A DNA stretch of 64,000 nucleotides. Origin: Rattus norvegicus. Its lineage: Eukaryota > Chordata > Mammalia > Rodentia > Muridae. The DNA is taken from contig NC_086031.1 of NCBI RefSeq assembly GCF_036323735.1, forward strand, positions 48,156,725 to 48,220,724, given 5' to 3'. The translations under genes and the position numbers were made by a program. Below are positions 34,436 to 45,098 of this stretch, in pieces. The first letter of the stretch is position 1; every line of letters begins with the position of its first letter. The notes beneath the pieces were generated by a model. It made no database searches. It was given only the letters and a program-made list of their open reading frames with translations, and was not told where the DNA came from.

Positions 34436-34775
34436 AGTTAGGGTTTCACTGCTGTGAACAGACACCATGACCAAAGCAACTCTTATAAGGACAATATTTT
34501 ATTGGGGCTGGCTTCCAGGTTCAGAGATTCAGTCCATTATCATCAGGGTGGGATCATGGCAGCATCCAGGCAGGCATGGTGCAGGAGGAGCTGAGAGTTC
34601 TACATCTTCATCTGAAGGCTGCTAGCAGAATACTGGCTTCCAGGCAACTAGGATGAGGGTCTTAAAGCCCACGCCCACAGTGACACACCTACTCCAACAA
34701 GGCCACACCCACTCTAACAGGGCCACACCTCCAAATAGTGCCTCTCCCTGAGCCAAGCATATACAAACCATCACA
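34436..34775 (+). repeat. Rodent medium-reiteration repeat, copy 1
   Basis: 'gttagggtttcactgctgtg' through 'tggggctggcttccaggttc' to 'ccaagcatatacaaaccatc'. A second copy lies at 62876-63205. I know the sequence as a common rodent repeat but not its certified name. Confidence 0.7.
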
Positions 34776-35927
34776 CCCATCAACCATCTTCACCTCATCC
34801 AGAAGGGAGCACATCCTTTCCTGGCCTAGCTGAAGGATTAATGTTTTCAGTGAAGCCACAAATCCCCATTCCATGTGAGGTGTTCTGTGATTGGCCCAAA
34901 CACTCCTTCCATGCCTATATGTGTGACTGTTTAGGCCCTGTGACTTGGCTGAGAGACATCCTGCCATGCTGGCTCTGGTTGTTGGAACTTTAGGCCCAGT
35001 GAGAAACTTCTCTTGCAGTTCTTTGCTTGTCTGATTTTAGTAGTGAGGGCTGAGCTGGTGGAACAAGAGAAAAGTACCAAAGACAGCAGAAATGGGGCGG
35101 CCGAGGGGCAGTGGCGGGGCAGTGGCAGCCATGAGGCAGCGGGCAGGCTAAATCAGCTACTGCTTAACAGAAGAGAAGGCGGAGCTGAACGGGCAGAACC
35201 TCAAAAGCATCGAGCGAGCGACCTAACAGCGGAAGAAAAGACAGTTGAATAGTGTGAGAGACCAGCTAGTGCAGAAAACGGGGAGGGGGGGTGTTGGAAA
35301 TAGGGAAGACAGAGAGCTGGGGCGGAAGGCTCAGAGAAAACACTACAGGCCCTGGTCACTGGAAGGGTTCCAAAGAGCTGTTAAGCTTGTAAGCATCAAG
35401 GGTCTCAGATACCCAAGGCCAAGAAGTACAACCCTAACCTCTGTCAACACCTGAGGAATCTTGATGCTTTCGCCAGCCTGGAGGGCAGGAGGCTGCCTGC
35501 CGCTGTCAAAGGATAAGGGACCCATGGCTTGGCACAAGGGCTGTAATACCTGTGGAGCTCAGGGCCTAGTCCTGGAGTCCTGAGGAGAGCTGTAGTCTGG
35601 AAGATTCCACTTGCTGTTTTTCTGCCTGCTACCACCGCTGCCAACCTGCCGACCAATGCTGAGAGCCCTGGAAGCTACTAAAGACCCACACTGGAAGAAC
35701 TCCTTGCCTTCCAAGGAGTTCTATTCAGGCAGAGCCAGAGGACCTCAGAGTGCTGACTGGTAGCACCATCACTACCTGGGGCAGAGATGGGGGCGGAGGG
35801 GTGGATAACAACAAGGGACTTGACTTGGAAGCCGTCTCTTTAGTCCACTTTCATTCACTGTCTACTACTTGTGTGTTATATATGGTCTGCAAAGGATGGA
35901 ATTACCCTCCATCTTGAGCCCCCTCCC

Positions 35928-35929
<2 letters not shown>
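34776..35929. other. Intergenic block, locally CpG-containing, unassigned
   Basis: 35085-35250 is GC- and CpG-richer than its surroundings and repeat-like (GGGGCAGTGGC twice). An inverted AACTCCTTGCC/AAGGAGTTC occurs at 35698-35724. It could be part of an endogenous retroelement; no gag/pol frame is visible. Confidence 0.35.
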
Positions 35930-36011
<82 letters not shown>

Positions 36012-36155
36012 TAGAGCCAGAGACAGACAGACAGACAGAGACAGAGACAGAGAGAGACAGTGAGAGACAGAGAGACAGAGAGACAGACAGAGACAGAGAC
36101 AGACAGAGACAGAGAGAGACAAATAGAGACAGAGACAGAGACAGAGACAGAATCA
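35930..36155 (+). repeat. Compound (CA)n-(GA)n-(GACA)n microsatellite
   Basis: (CA)n to about 35967, (GA)n to about 36010, then GACA/GAGACA-rich DNA to 36150. Confidence 0.95.
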
Positions 36156-36215
36156 GTCCATAAACAGGGACCAGAGCACACACTTTCTCTAAGACACATT
36201 TTTGTTCCAGTGCCT

Positions 36216-36276
36216 TGTTGTTGTGTTGTTGTTGTTGTTGTTGTTGTGTTGTTGTTGTTGTTGTTGTTGTTGTTGT
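36216..36276 (+). repeat. (TTG)n trinucleotide repeat
   Basis: About 20 TTG units with two TG interruptions. Confidence 0.95.
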
Positions 36277-37289
36277 CATCGTCGTCCTCAGGTCTTTTGG
36301 GGTTTTTGCTTCTTTGTTGTTGCTGCTGTTTAAGTGAACATGGCAGGCCGCACCAGTAATCCCAGCACTCAGGAGAGGAGCTCGGGAGGGCTGTAAGTCT
36401 GAGGCCTGCTTGAGCTGTCATGGGGCTTGTCTTGGAAGAACAAGAGAAATGTTAGCTCAGAGGGCAGAAGCCAGGCCCCACAGGGCTGAGTATTTCCCTC
36501 CCCTCAGCTCCACTTTTCACCACTAAGAGCCCTGGAAGCTGCTGCAGGGTTTCGAGTGGGATACCTCATTGGGTTTGGGTTCCCAAAGCATCCCTAAGAG
36601 GAGAGGCCATATTGATCTGAGAGATTGCTACCACGGCTCCCAGGAGAATCCACCTCTGGCTGTTGTTGCCCCCATTTCTATTCTGCATCACCTCACCAGT
36701 CTCCAGCTCACAGAGGAAGGAGCCTCCCTCCCTCCTCTGCACTGGCATTCAAAGGAGGAGGAGACAACCTCAGGGCTCAGAGCCTTCTCTGGAATTTCTC
36801 TCTCCCGTCCCAATTTCCCAGATTCAATAATCAGCAATTGCTAAAAGGAGGGTTTGGGAACCCCTTCTCCAGTCCCCAAGGCTCTCTTACCTAAACTCTG
36901 GGCCAGGTATGGAAACAGTCAAGAGACAGAGAAAAAAAAAAAAACTGAGGAGGAGGCCAAGCAACATAATGGTGGCCTTGTTTGAGTGCTGGGGCTTACA
37001 TAACCCAATTGTGCTTGCTTCAACCTGGCGGAAGGCCTGAACAGAGGGCTGGAGCTGCAGACAGGAGCTGCCGGGAATGCTGGGAGACTACTGGCAAGAA
37101 GTAAGCCGTAGGAAGAGGTCACAGGAAGCATTTGGAGATGTGACTGTCACACCCAGGGAGGCCCTCGATCACCACCCCTATGACCCTTCAGCTGCCAGGT
37201 ACTGCAAGACTTGGCCCAAGGCTTTCAAAACTCCAGGGTTTCCCAATCCTCCCCTAGTGACTCTCCGCCCCACTGGCCAGCCACTGGGC

Positions 37290-37335
<46 letters not shown>

Positions 37336-37389
37336 TTCCTGTAAGGAGGACTGTTTGGGGGGTGGGGGAGTGGAGTGGGATGGGATGGG
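36277..37389. other. Chi3l1 upstream region with one microsatellite
   Basis: A weak B1 remnant near 36350-36415 and (CA)n at 37294-37334. A G-rich stretch at 37356-37388 lies just before the TATA motifs and is Sp1-like. Confidence 0.55.
37294..37334 (+). repeat. (CA)n microsatellite about 150 bp upstream of the Chi3l1 start
   Basis: About 20 CA units, 60 bp before the G-rich promoter stretch. Confidence 0.95.
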
Positions 37390-37440
37390 TATAAGAAGGA
37401 GGTGTAGAGTATAAGGAAGAGGCCCTGAACAGGAAACTGG
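37356..37440 (+). promoter_or_regulatory. Chi3l1: Chi3l1 core promoter (TATA-like)
   Basis: G-rich GGGGGGTGGGGGAGTGG, then TATAAG at 37390-37395 and a second at 37410-37415. The second lies about 70 nt before the ATG and would give a start near 37440 and a 5' UTR of about 45 nt. The start site is inferred. Confidence 0.55.
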
Positions 37441-37483
37441 GTGCTACGAGAAGCTGTCAATGTGCACCTCTGCTGAAGCCAGG

Positions 37484-37508
37484 ATGGGCATGAGGGTAGC
37501 ACTGACAG
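37484..37508 (+). CDS. Chi3l1: Chi3l1 exon 1 (coding part), start codon and signal peptide
   Basis: AGGATGG context. MGMRVALT plus one base; donor GTATGT. A second in-frame ATG follows two codons later (residue 3), so a 381-residue form is possible from the same exon. Confidence 0.95.
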
Positions 37509-37913
37509 GTATGTGGGCTGCAGACTTTTCAGGCTAAAGGGCCCAGATTTCCCGAAGACCTACTGCATAGGGGGCCCAGCCTTCTACCTGCCAGGAGGGG
37601 GGAGGGGGAGGGGAGGGGAGGGGGAGAGGAGGGGGAAGGTGGAGACAGCAGAACTTGAAAGGGAGGAAGGAAAGGAGGATGGGACCTGGGGAGGGGGCAA
37701 GAGGAGGAGTAGGTATCCGTCCCCTGCTACCAGGTCTGACCCTGGATTTCCCCACAGGCTTTGCGGTCCTGATGCTGCTCCAGAGCTGTGAGTACCCACC
37801 TCCTCTCCCTCCTGGAGGAGGTCTTATCAGGAAAGAATACTCTTCCAGTTTCTTCTAGGGCTCACAAGGCTCGGGATTACTTGTTCGGCCAAGGTGGTGT
37901 TGGATATATATAT

Positions 37914-37960
<47 letters not shown>

Positions 37961-40900
37961 TTTAGTGGGAGAACCACTCCCATGTAGTTGAACTTTTTCA
38001 AAATAACAAACTTTAAAAGGCTCGGATTTAGTGAAGACTTCCGTAAACTGCCCGAGAGAACAAGTATCAGGAGCTACAGGGATGCGTGAGGCCTGCTGTT
38101 TCCTTCCATGACCAACTAACTCCATTTACAGCAGGGGGAATTAGAAGTATAGTAGAGGACATGCTTCCTAAGCCCCTGTGGTAATGAGCCCCAGCTCGGA
38201 GACTGCCACTTTACATCAGATAGGGTCACTCCCACCAAGAGACCCACAAAGTCAATCTTTAATCCAAGGCCACCCCCCTCCCTGTAGGGCAGGGCCTATA
38301 GGCCTATAGGCAGGGCATCTGATTTAGGATGTCACAGCCAGGCCTCTGTGCTTTTTGGAAGCCACTGCCTCCAGGAAGTCCTCCGTCCTTGGACTGAGTC
38401 ACACTTCACCCTCGCTCATTAGCTTGCGTCAGGCAAGAAGAGACCAGCCCACTCCTTTCCTTTAAGATTTTTTTCATTTTGCTCAACACTGTCCCACGCC
38501 CTGGCCCACACCGGCACGCCATATTGGTACTCCGTCCCACCTCAGATTTCTCCTTCAGGCTCTGCGTACAAACTGGTCTGCTACTACACCAACTGGTCCC
38601 AGTACCGGGAAGGCAATGGGAGCTGCTTCCCAGATGCCCTCGACCATTCCCTGTGCACCCATATCATCTACAGCTTTGCCAACATCAGCAACAACAAGCT
38701 CAGCACATCGGAGTGGAATGACGTAACCCTGTATGGCATGCTGAATACTCTCAAGACCAGGTTGGAGCACAAGCGGACCAGGGGAGGGGAGGACGGACAG
38801 AGTGCTGGGCTGGACCGGAAGAGCCATAGTCCAAGGAACGTCCTGGGGAGGATAGCCAGAGGTCCTTGGCTTCAGTAGGAGGAAGTCCTGGGCGGGTGAT
38901 GGGCTGTGACAAGGAGCACCACTGAGGGCCCAGGGAAGGGGTTTCTCTCATCCCCGTAGTAGCTCTGTGAGCGTGATACCACTGTGGACTCCTTTGCCTC
39001 TCATTCCTTGGCTTCCCCTCTGTGGGGAACCTCTGAGTCACTACCATGAAGCCTGTGCCTGTTTAGAACATCTGTGTCAGGGGCAGGCACTTAATCCATC
39101 CCTCCCTGCAAGCAAGAACTCTCCTATGATCGGCAGACCTGGGGTCCCCGGTGTCATTGTCAGCTTCACTCCACCCCTGCTCTCATTACCCTGCTCCATA
39201 GAAACCCCAGACTGAAGACACTGCTGTCTGTTGGAGGATGGAGCTTTGGCTCAGAAAGGTAGGATTCATGGCTGGGGCACGTGGAGCAGAGAGGTAGAGG
39301 GACGAGGCTTGATGTTGACAGTTCCTCTACTCCACTCTCGCGGGACAGAGAGACTTTAGTGTTGGTTGCCTTACGCATATTTGAAAAACCAGGGCCAGAG
39401 AGGAAGAGGGACTTACCAAAAACCGCCAAGTGGATATTTGTTTCCTTCAATGCTTTTTTTGTTTTTAAAGAACATCTGATAACTTGCCAGGCTTGACTCA
39501 AATTTACTGCAACATAGTTCAGGCTAGCCTCAAACTCTGGGCAATACTTCTGCCTTGACCCCCAAATGCTGTGATTATAGGCATGCACCAGTGCACCCCT
39601 CTCTTGCAAAGCTCTTCTTACTACAACTCAGGCATGAGAGCAAACTCCACGTTACTGCCACAAAGGCTGAAAGTGTGGGAAGAAAGCAATGGGAGAGGGA
39701 AAGGGTTGACACTGTTAGCTGAGCCTTGGAGTAGTCAAAGAAGAACGGGGACAGCAAGGGGGTGGACTGGCTGTAATAATTCCTGTGGATTGAGTGCTTA
39801 CAGTGCTGGAGCCCTTTCCCTGGGGGTTGGAGGACCACCAGGCCCCTCCCCTGTTGTTCTCTTCTCCACAACAACAAGTTTTACAGTTACCCCATTTTAC
39901 AGACAAGTAAGTGCGAGTCAGGGAACTGTTCCAAATAGCAGGCCAGCCTGGGACACTAGAAATGCCTGGCTCCTAAGCACATACCTCTCTAAGTTCCCAG
40001 ACTGGATGCCTCTCCCACGAAGCTCTCCTAGATCTGTCAGTTCAGGTCTCCTGCTCCCAAGCCCTGGGAATCCTGTTGTAGGGCCAGGGTCCCTGGCACG
40101 TGGGTGTGCTCACTCTGCAGGGTTTTATCCTAGATTTTCCAGGATTGTCTCCAACGCTAAGAGTCGCAAGACTTTCGTCCAGTCGGTAGCTCCCTTCCTG
40201 CGGACCTATGGCTTTGATGGACTGGATCTCGCCTGGCTCTACCCGGGCCCGAAAGACAAGCAACATTTTACCACACTGATCAAGGTGCTTGGCATTGGGC
40301 AGAGGTGGGAAGGGAACATCAGCATATGGCTAATGAAACGCTCTCCCTCTCCCTCTCCCTCTCCCTCTCCCTCTCCCTCTCCCTCTCCCTCTCCCTCTCC
40401 CTCTCCCTCTCCCTCTCCCTCTCCCTCTCCCTCTCCCTCTCCCTCTCCCTCTCCCTCTCTCCCTCTTCCTCTCTCTTCCTCCAAGAACCTCCCAGAAATG
40501 AGCTAAGGGCTTCTGCACCTGTTAGAACCACTGTAGGTGGTGGGGGCGGAGCCCTAAGAGGCCAGATCCAGTGGCTGAGCAGGGCGCCCACTTAGTGAGA
40601 TGTCTACTGTCTACTGTCCAGCTCTCCAACTGATGCCACCAGCTACCCAACATGTGCCCAGCTCAATCTGGGGCTCCAAGCACCTCGAGTTTTCAGAGGC
40701 AGGGAGATGGTGTAAACAAGCCATCTGCAGTCCCACGGTGAATCTCTGCGATCTTGGAATTTCATGTAAAAGAAAATGTAGACTGAGGGGCACATGTCCT
40801 CCAAGATCATCACCCACCATATGATGTCCTCTCCAGGACAGGGTGTCCTTAAGTGCTAACGGGTGTGCATTGGGTTTAAGGATGATGTTGGTCCAAACCA

Positions 40901-42650
40901 TATTGAGTATATCTATGCATGTTTGAGTATGTGTATGTGTATGTGTATATGTGGGGGGGTTGAATGTGCATGTGCATAGGGACATGCATATATGTATAAA
41001 ACATTCATAAAGGCCAACCCTCAGTTGTCAGGCCTCAGGCTCTATCCACCTCATTTTGTTCTTTTGAGATAAGGGTTCTCACTGGACTAGAACTTACCAC
41101 TGGCTAGGAAGTGCCAGGGATCTGCTTGCCTCTGTTTCCCCAGTGCTGAGATTACAAGCACACACCACTATGTCTGGCATTTTATTCTTTACGTGTGGGT
41201 TCTGGGGGCCAAACTCAGGTCCTCGTACTTTATAGACTAAGCCATTTCCCCAGCTCTCAAATGATATCTCAGTAAAAGCATGAGGTTACCTGAGGAGGGG
41301 ACTGTGGCAGATTACTCATTCTGCCTGAGCTCTAAGCATGACCTGCAGGTGGGGATGGTCAGCAAGGTACCCAGGACCTTGGTCCCCCCCCCACATAAAT
41401 CTCTCTCATGGGCCTGGCCCCTTTTGCTTACCTGTGTCCCTCTCAACCAGGAACTGAAGGCGGAATTCACAAAGGAAGTCCAGCCAGGCACAGAGAAACT
41501 CCTGCTCAGTGCTGCCGTGTCAGCAGGAAAGGTGACCCTTGACAGTGGCTATGATGTTGCCCAGATAGCCCAGTAAGTTTCTTGCCCTGGTTGCCCCTTA
41601 GAAGCTCTTCAGGCCACACCTTCCCCACCCTGCCCTCTCATCCCATGAATACTTAGGAGTCCCAAAATATATTGGTATATAAACCTCTCCGCTCTCTGCA
41701 ACTCAGTTTCCCATCCCTTAAGTGGGCCACAGTGAGACTTTATTTCCTTTTCCGCTTGGAATGACATTGGTTTGGAAGAGGTAGTAGAAAGAATTATACG
41801 GTTCACCTGCCATTCCAGGGTGCTCTCTTTATGCTAAGCAAAATGCTAGATCCGCGAGAGGCAACCCGCAATGAGAAAACATCGAGCGTTAGAATGCAGA
41901 GGGACGCAGTCCCCTTTCCAGTACCCTTCCCTTTACACATGAGTTTGAACTGCCAGCAGCCACAACACATCTCTTCCAAGGGCACAGCCAAGTCCATGGG
42001 AAACCCAGGAGCAAGGAGCAAGGATGTGAAATCTCCTTTAGAACCTTAGGGGTATAATTAATTAGTCTGGTGCTTTAACTGGTGGGTGGAAAAGAGGTGT
42101 TGTACCCATTGTGAAGCTCATACTACTACTGCCTTACACCTACAGCCTCTTCTCCATAGGGCTACTGAGCACTCCCTCCGCATGAGCGATGGAGGCTAAG
42201 CCAGCCTTTGGAACTTCTCCTTCCATGCTTTGTTGTTCATGGCACTTTTAACTGGCTTTTGCCACGACAAGCATGTCAGGAGTGGAGGCTGAGGTGAGGC
42301 AGAGGGTTCCAGTGCATGTATGTGCATTCATGGGTGTATGTATTTGTGCATGTGCATGTGTGTGCATGTATGCGGATGTGCATGTGTGTGCGCCTGTGTG
42401 GATGTGTGCTTGTGTGCGCATGTGTTTATGTGTGTGCATGTACATGCATGTGTGTGCATGTTTGTGCACTGTGTGAATGTGCGTGTATTTATGTGTGCGT
42501 GTATGCGTGTATGGATGTGTGCTTGTGTGTATACATGAATGTGTTTATGTGTGAATGTGTGTGTATTTATGTGTGCATGAGGCTGTGTTATTTTGAAAAA
42601 GTTCAAATACATGGGAGTGGTTCTCCCACTAAAGTAGTGTGTGTGTGTGT

Positions 42651-42697
<47 letters not shown>

Positions 42698-45098
42698 GAG
42701 AGCCTTGGAGATTAGCCCATTCTCATCCTGAGGGCACCACCACAGTCCAGAGCCCACACCTTGTATGCCCAAGAGAAGTGAACCAGTACTCAGGACAGAA
42801 GTCTCTGAAGCTACTGGGCTTTGAGTCAATGTCCCATTTCTCCGATGCTTGCTTCCCACATGCTGGGCCATGGCTGTGAAGTCAAGAACATCTCTAATTT
42901 CCCACTTTATCTCCAATTCCTTTTTTCAGACACCTAGATTTCATTAATCTCATGACCTATGATTTCCATGGAACCTGGCGCCACACCACAGGACATCACA
43001 GCCCCCTCTTCCGAGGCCAGCAGGACACTGGGCCTGACAGATTCAGCAATGTGGTGGGTTCCTGGAAGGAATATGGGGGAGTCACAAAGCCCTATCACCT
43101 GCCAGGGCACACACAACCTGTCTCCTCTTTTTCAATGCTTTTTTTTTTTTTTGCAAGATATGTTAGGAAAGACGTTTCACAGATGGGGAAACTGAGGAAA
43201 ACCTGGCAGTGTAGACCGAGTGCAGAATTAGGCGGAATGGAGAGAGGCTGGGGACTTAGTGGCAGGAGCCTAGCCTTAGCCTGTCATTTACTCGCTGTGT
43301 GAAAAGCCAGCCAGCCAATTTCTGTGTCTGCCACACATTAATAATCCCTTCTTGTACCCACGAGGAGCTTTTCAAGAACAAACCTTTAAAACTCATTTTT
43401 TTAACTGGCATTATCTGTCCCCAGAGGGACGGGGATTCCCAGCCTCACCATGTCACTGTCCCCGAAGCAGTATTCATTGTTCAACCCTATGTGCACACCA
43501 CCCAGCCCAGCTAACAGTTCCTGCTGTCTCTGCCCTACCCCCAGGACTATGGTGTGGGGTACATGCTAAGGCTGGGAGCCCCCACCAACAAGCTAGTGAT
43601 GGGTATCCCCACCTTTGGAAAGAGCTTCACTCTGGCATCTTCTGAGAATCAAGTGGGAGCTCCAATCACAGGGTCAGGATTACCAGGCCGCTACACCAAG
43701 GAGAAAGGGACCCTCGCCTACTACGAGGTAATGATATTGCTTCACAGTCTACCCCAGCAAAGACAGGCCTTCCTCAGCACACACACTTTCTCCTTTGGGA
43801 ATAAAAACATGGTCATTGACTCCAGCATTCCCTAGGAAAAGGGGTCGGGAGCTTAAGCCTTTTATTCCTGAAGGCCTCCACCAGGCACCAAACTCCTAGG
43901 ATATTCCTCTGGCTTCAGACCTTGGGTCTTCATTCCAGTCCAGGAAAAGCAATGGTCAAGAGTCTGTGAACGGTTCATCTACTCCTCTGCCGCTCCCAGT
44001 GGTCTGGGGCCAGCCCTGGGTGTCTGCTCACCTTCTTCAAGCCCCTGTTTAAGATGGAGGAGGCGATCAGATCTCTAAAGCCCTGGGGCAATCGGCAGCT
44101 GAACTCTGGGACATTTGCATCTGTTTTTCATAAATTTGCATGAAGCCAGCAGCCTGGAGCCTCAGGAGAAAGAAGCTACCAACTGAAGGATGGCTTCTAC
44201 TGGCCAGACAAGCCTCCCACAGCTCCCTGTCCCCTTCTTTCAGATATGCGACTTCCTCAGAGGAGCTGAAGTACATAGAATTCTTGGCCAGCAGGTTCCC
44301 TTTGCTACCAAGGGCAACCAGTGGGTGGGGTATGATGACCCGGAGAGCGTCAAAAACAAGGTAGGTTTCGCCCGAAGCCACACCCCGGAACAAAGGATAG
44401 GTTGTATATTCCAAGCAGCTGGAGTACCGAGCTTGGATGTGTGGGAACGGCTGGGGAAGGGCCCCAGAGTACAGTTTCCCAACACTTCATCCCACCTCCT
44501 CCACCAGGTGAAGTACCTGAAGAACAAGCAGCTGGCAGGAGCCATGGTGTGGGCAGTGGATTTGGATGATTTCCGGGGCTCCTTCTGTGGGCATAACGTA
44601 CACTTCCCGCTCACCAACGCCATCAAGGAGGCCCTGGCTGTGGCTTAGCTCCCCCTTTCCCACATGCTCCCCCCACCCTCCGGCCAGGAGTCTGGTCACT
44701 TGCAATGCTAAGTCCCCCGACTGGGTGTCAGTTTCCCTCCCTTGGAACCTGTGTAGGGGGCCACAGCAGGCTCGGACCTGGTGAACAGGGAAATAGGGTA
44801 GGACGGTGGGATTGTGAAAGTCACCGTGTGAGATAGATACAGGTCATCCCTGTTAATGAATGCAAATTCTCAAGGCTCTTAACTCCCTTTCCCCTATCTC
44901 TCCCGACCAAAGGACACCAATTTTGGCAAGTTATAGCATCAAGTAGGCACACATCTTACAGGATTCAGGGACCATACTAATTATACCTTCTGCAAAGCCC
45001 AACTTGAAACCTTCCCTTAGGAACTTAATCGTCTCTCTGTCCCACTTCCCTTTCCCTAATTCCACAGCTGCTCAATAAAGTGCCAGAGCTTAACAGTG
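37484..45098 (+). CDS. Chi3l1: Chi3l1 (chitinase-3-like 1, YKL-40/BRP-39/gp39), complete
   Basis: Secreted glycoprotein lectin of the GH18 fold that binds chitin oligomers, heparin and collagen but does not cleave chitin; linked in mammals to inflammation, tissue remodelling and type 2 immunity. Ten coding exons: 37484-37508, 37758-37787, 38559-38760, 39202-39258, 40134-40284, 41451-41572, 42930-43053, 43545-43727, 44244-44360, 44508-44648. They total 1152 nt, giving 383 residues plus TAG. Signal peptide MGMRVALTGFAVLMLLQSC, mature start near YKLVCYYTNWSQY. N-glycosylation sequon NGS in exon 3. The active-site stretch is FDGLDLAWLYPG: the two key acids are Ala (40231-40233) and Leu (40237-40239), the diagnostic chitinase-like change. 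No CBM14 tail; the protein ends ALAVA. All splice sites are GT-AG. Confidence 0.98.
37758..37787 (+). CDS. Chi3l1: Chi3l1 exon 2 (30 nt)
   Basis: Acceptor CCCCACAG, donor GTGAGT. Encodes FAVLMLLQS, the hydrophobic core of the signal peptide. Such 30-nt second exons are typical of this family. Confidence 0.95.
37917..37957 (+). repeat. (CA)n microsatellite, Chi3l1 intron 2
   Basis: About 20 CA units directly before the 50-bp segment that recurs inverted in intron 6. Confidence 0.95.
37958..38007 (+). repeat. 50-bp segment, inverted partner of 42587-42636
   Basis: Matches the reverse complement of 42587-42636 at 48 of 50 positions by eye. Contains GGGAGAACCACTCCC, itself an imperfect palindrome. 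Confidence 0.9.
38559..38760 (+). CDS. Chi3l1: Chi3l1 exon 3, residues 19-86
   Basis: 202 nt. Encodes the mature N-terminus YKLVCYYTNWSQYREG, the NGS glycosylation site and LCTHIIYSFANIS. Donor is GTTGGA, weaker than the others. Confidence 0.96.
39202..39258 (+). CDS. Chi3l1: Chi3l1 exon 4, residues 86-105
   Basis: 57 nt; NPRLKTLLSVGGWSFGSE. Acceptor CTCCATAG, donor GTAGGA. Confidence 0.96.
39455..39600 (-). repeat. B1-type SINE, diverged (Chi3l1 intron 4)
   Basis: 'aggctagcctcaaactctgg' to 'atgctgtgattataggcatg' is a reversed B1 body. Confidence 0.7.
40134..40284 (+). CDS. Chi3l1: Chi3l1 exon 5, residues 105-155, inactive active-site motif
   Basis: 151 nt. FDGLDLAWLYPG replaces the chitinase DxxDxDxE. 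Acceptor TTATCCTAG. Donor GTGCTT is poor and a (CTCCCT)n tract starts 57 nt downstream. Confidence 0.96.
40341..40484 (+). repeat. (CTCCCT)n hexanucleotide tract, Chi3l1 intron 5
   Basis: About 21 perfect CTCCCT units then imperfect CTCTTCC; an uninterrupted polypyrimidine run of about 140 nt that begins 57 nt after exon 5. Confidence 0.96.
41052..41262 (-). repeat. B4-type SINE (Chi3l1 intron 5)
   Basis: Reverse B1 part ('cccagtgctgagattacaag') followed by a reverse ID-like part ('actaagccatttccccagct'). Confidence 0.75.
41451..41572 (+). CDS. Chi3l1: Chi3l1 exon 6, residues 156-196
   Basis: 122 nt between CTCAACCAG and GTAAGT; ELKAEFTKEVQPGTEKLLLS and YDVAQIA. Confidence 0.96.
42310..42586 (+). 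repeat. TG/TGCA-rich tract, Chi3l1 intron 6
   Basis: TGTGCATG and TGTATG mixtures; alternating purine-pyrimidine. Confidence 0.9.
42587..42636 (-). repeat. 50-bp segment, inverted partner of 37958-38007
   Basis: Two mismatches in 50 against the reverse complement of the intron 2 copy; directly followed by (TG)n. Confidence 0.9.
42637..42697 (+). repeat. (TG)n microsatellite, Chi3l1 intron 6
   Basis: About 30 TG units with one TA interruption; complementary to the (CA)n of intron 2. Confidence 0.95.
42930..43053 (+). CDS. Chi3l1: Chi3l1 exon 7, residues 196-237
   Basis: 124 nt; HLDFINLMTYDFHGTWRHTT and HHSPLFRG. Acceptor TTTTTTCAG, donor GTGGGT. Confidence 0.97.
43545..43727 (+). CDS. Chi3l1: Chi3l1 exon 8, residues 238-298
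   Basis: 183 nt; DYGVGYMLRLGAPTNKLVMG, then IPTFGKSFTLA and the alpha+beta insertion domain. Confidence 0.97.
44244..44360 (+). CDS. Chi3l1: Chi3l1 exon 9, residues 299-337
   Basis: 117 nt; ICDFLRGAEVHRILGQQVPF and GNQWVGYDDPES. Donor GTAGGT. Confidence 0.97.
44508..44648 (+). CDS. Chi3l1: Chi3l1 exon 10, residues 338-383 and stop TAG
   Basis: VKYLKNKQLAGAMVWAVDLD keeps the barrel-closing Trp strand; ends NAIKEALAVA. Stop at 44646-44648. Confidence 0.97.
   Translation: MKYLKNKQLAGAMVWAVDLDDFRGSFCGHNVHFPLTNAIKEALAVA
44649..45098 (+). other. Chi3l1: Chi3l1 3' UTR with AATAAA at 45074-45079
   Basis: About 450 nt. CTCAATAAAG is the only good signal, and the following 'ttaacagtgtgctatacttgtgaccg' is GT-rich. 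Confidence 0.75.

Noticed and set aside
39571..40506. 311-codon open frame covering Chi3l1 exon 5
   Set aside because: Only 40134-40284 is coding; the rest is intron read-through, with a Pro/Ser tail made by the CTCCCT repeat.
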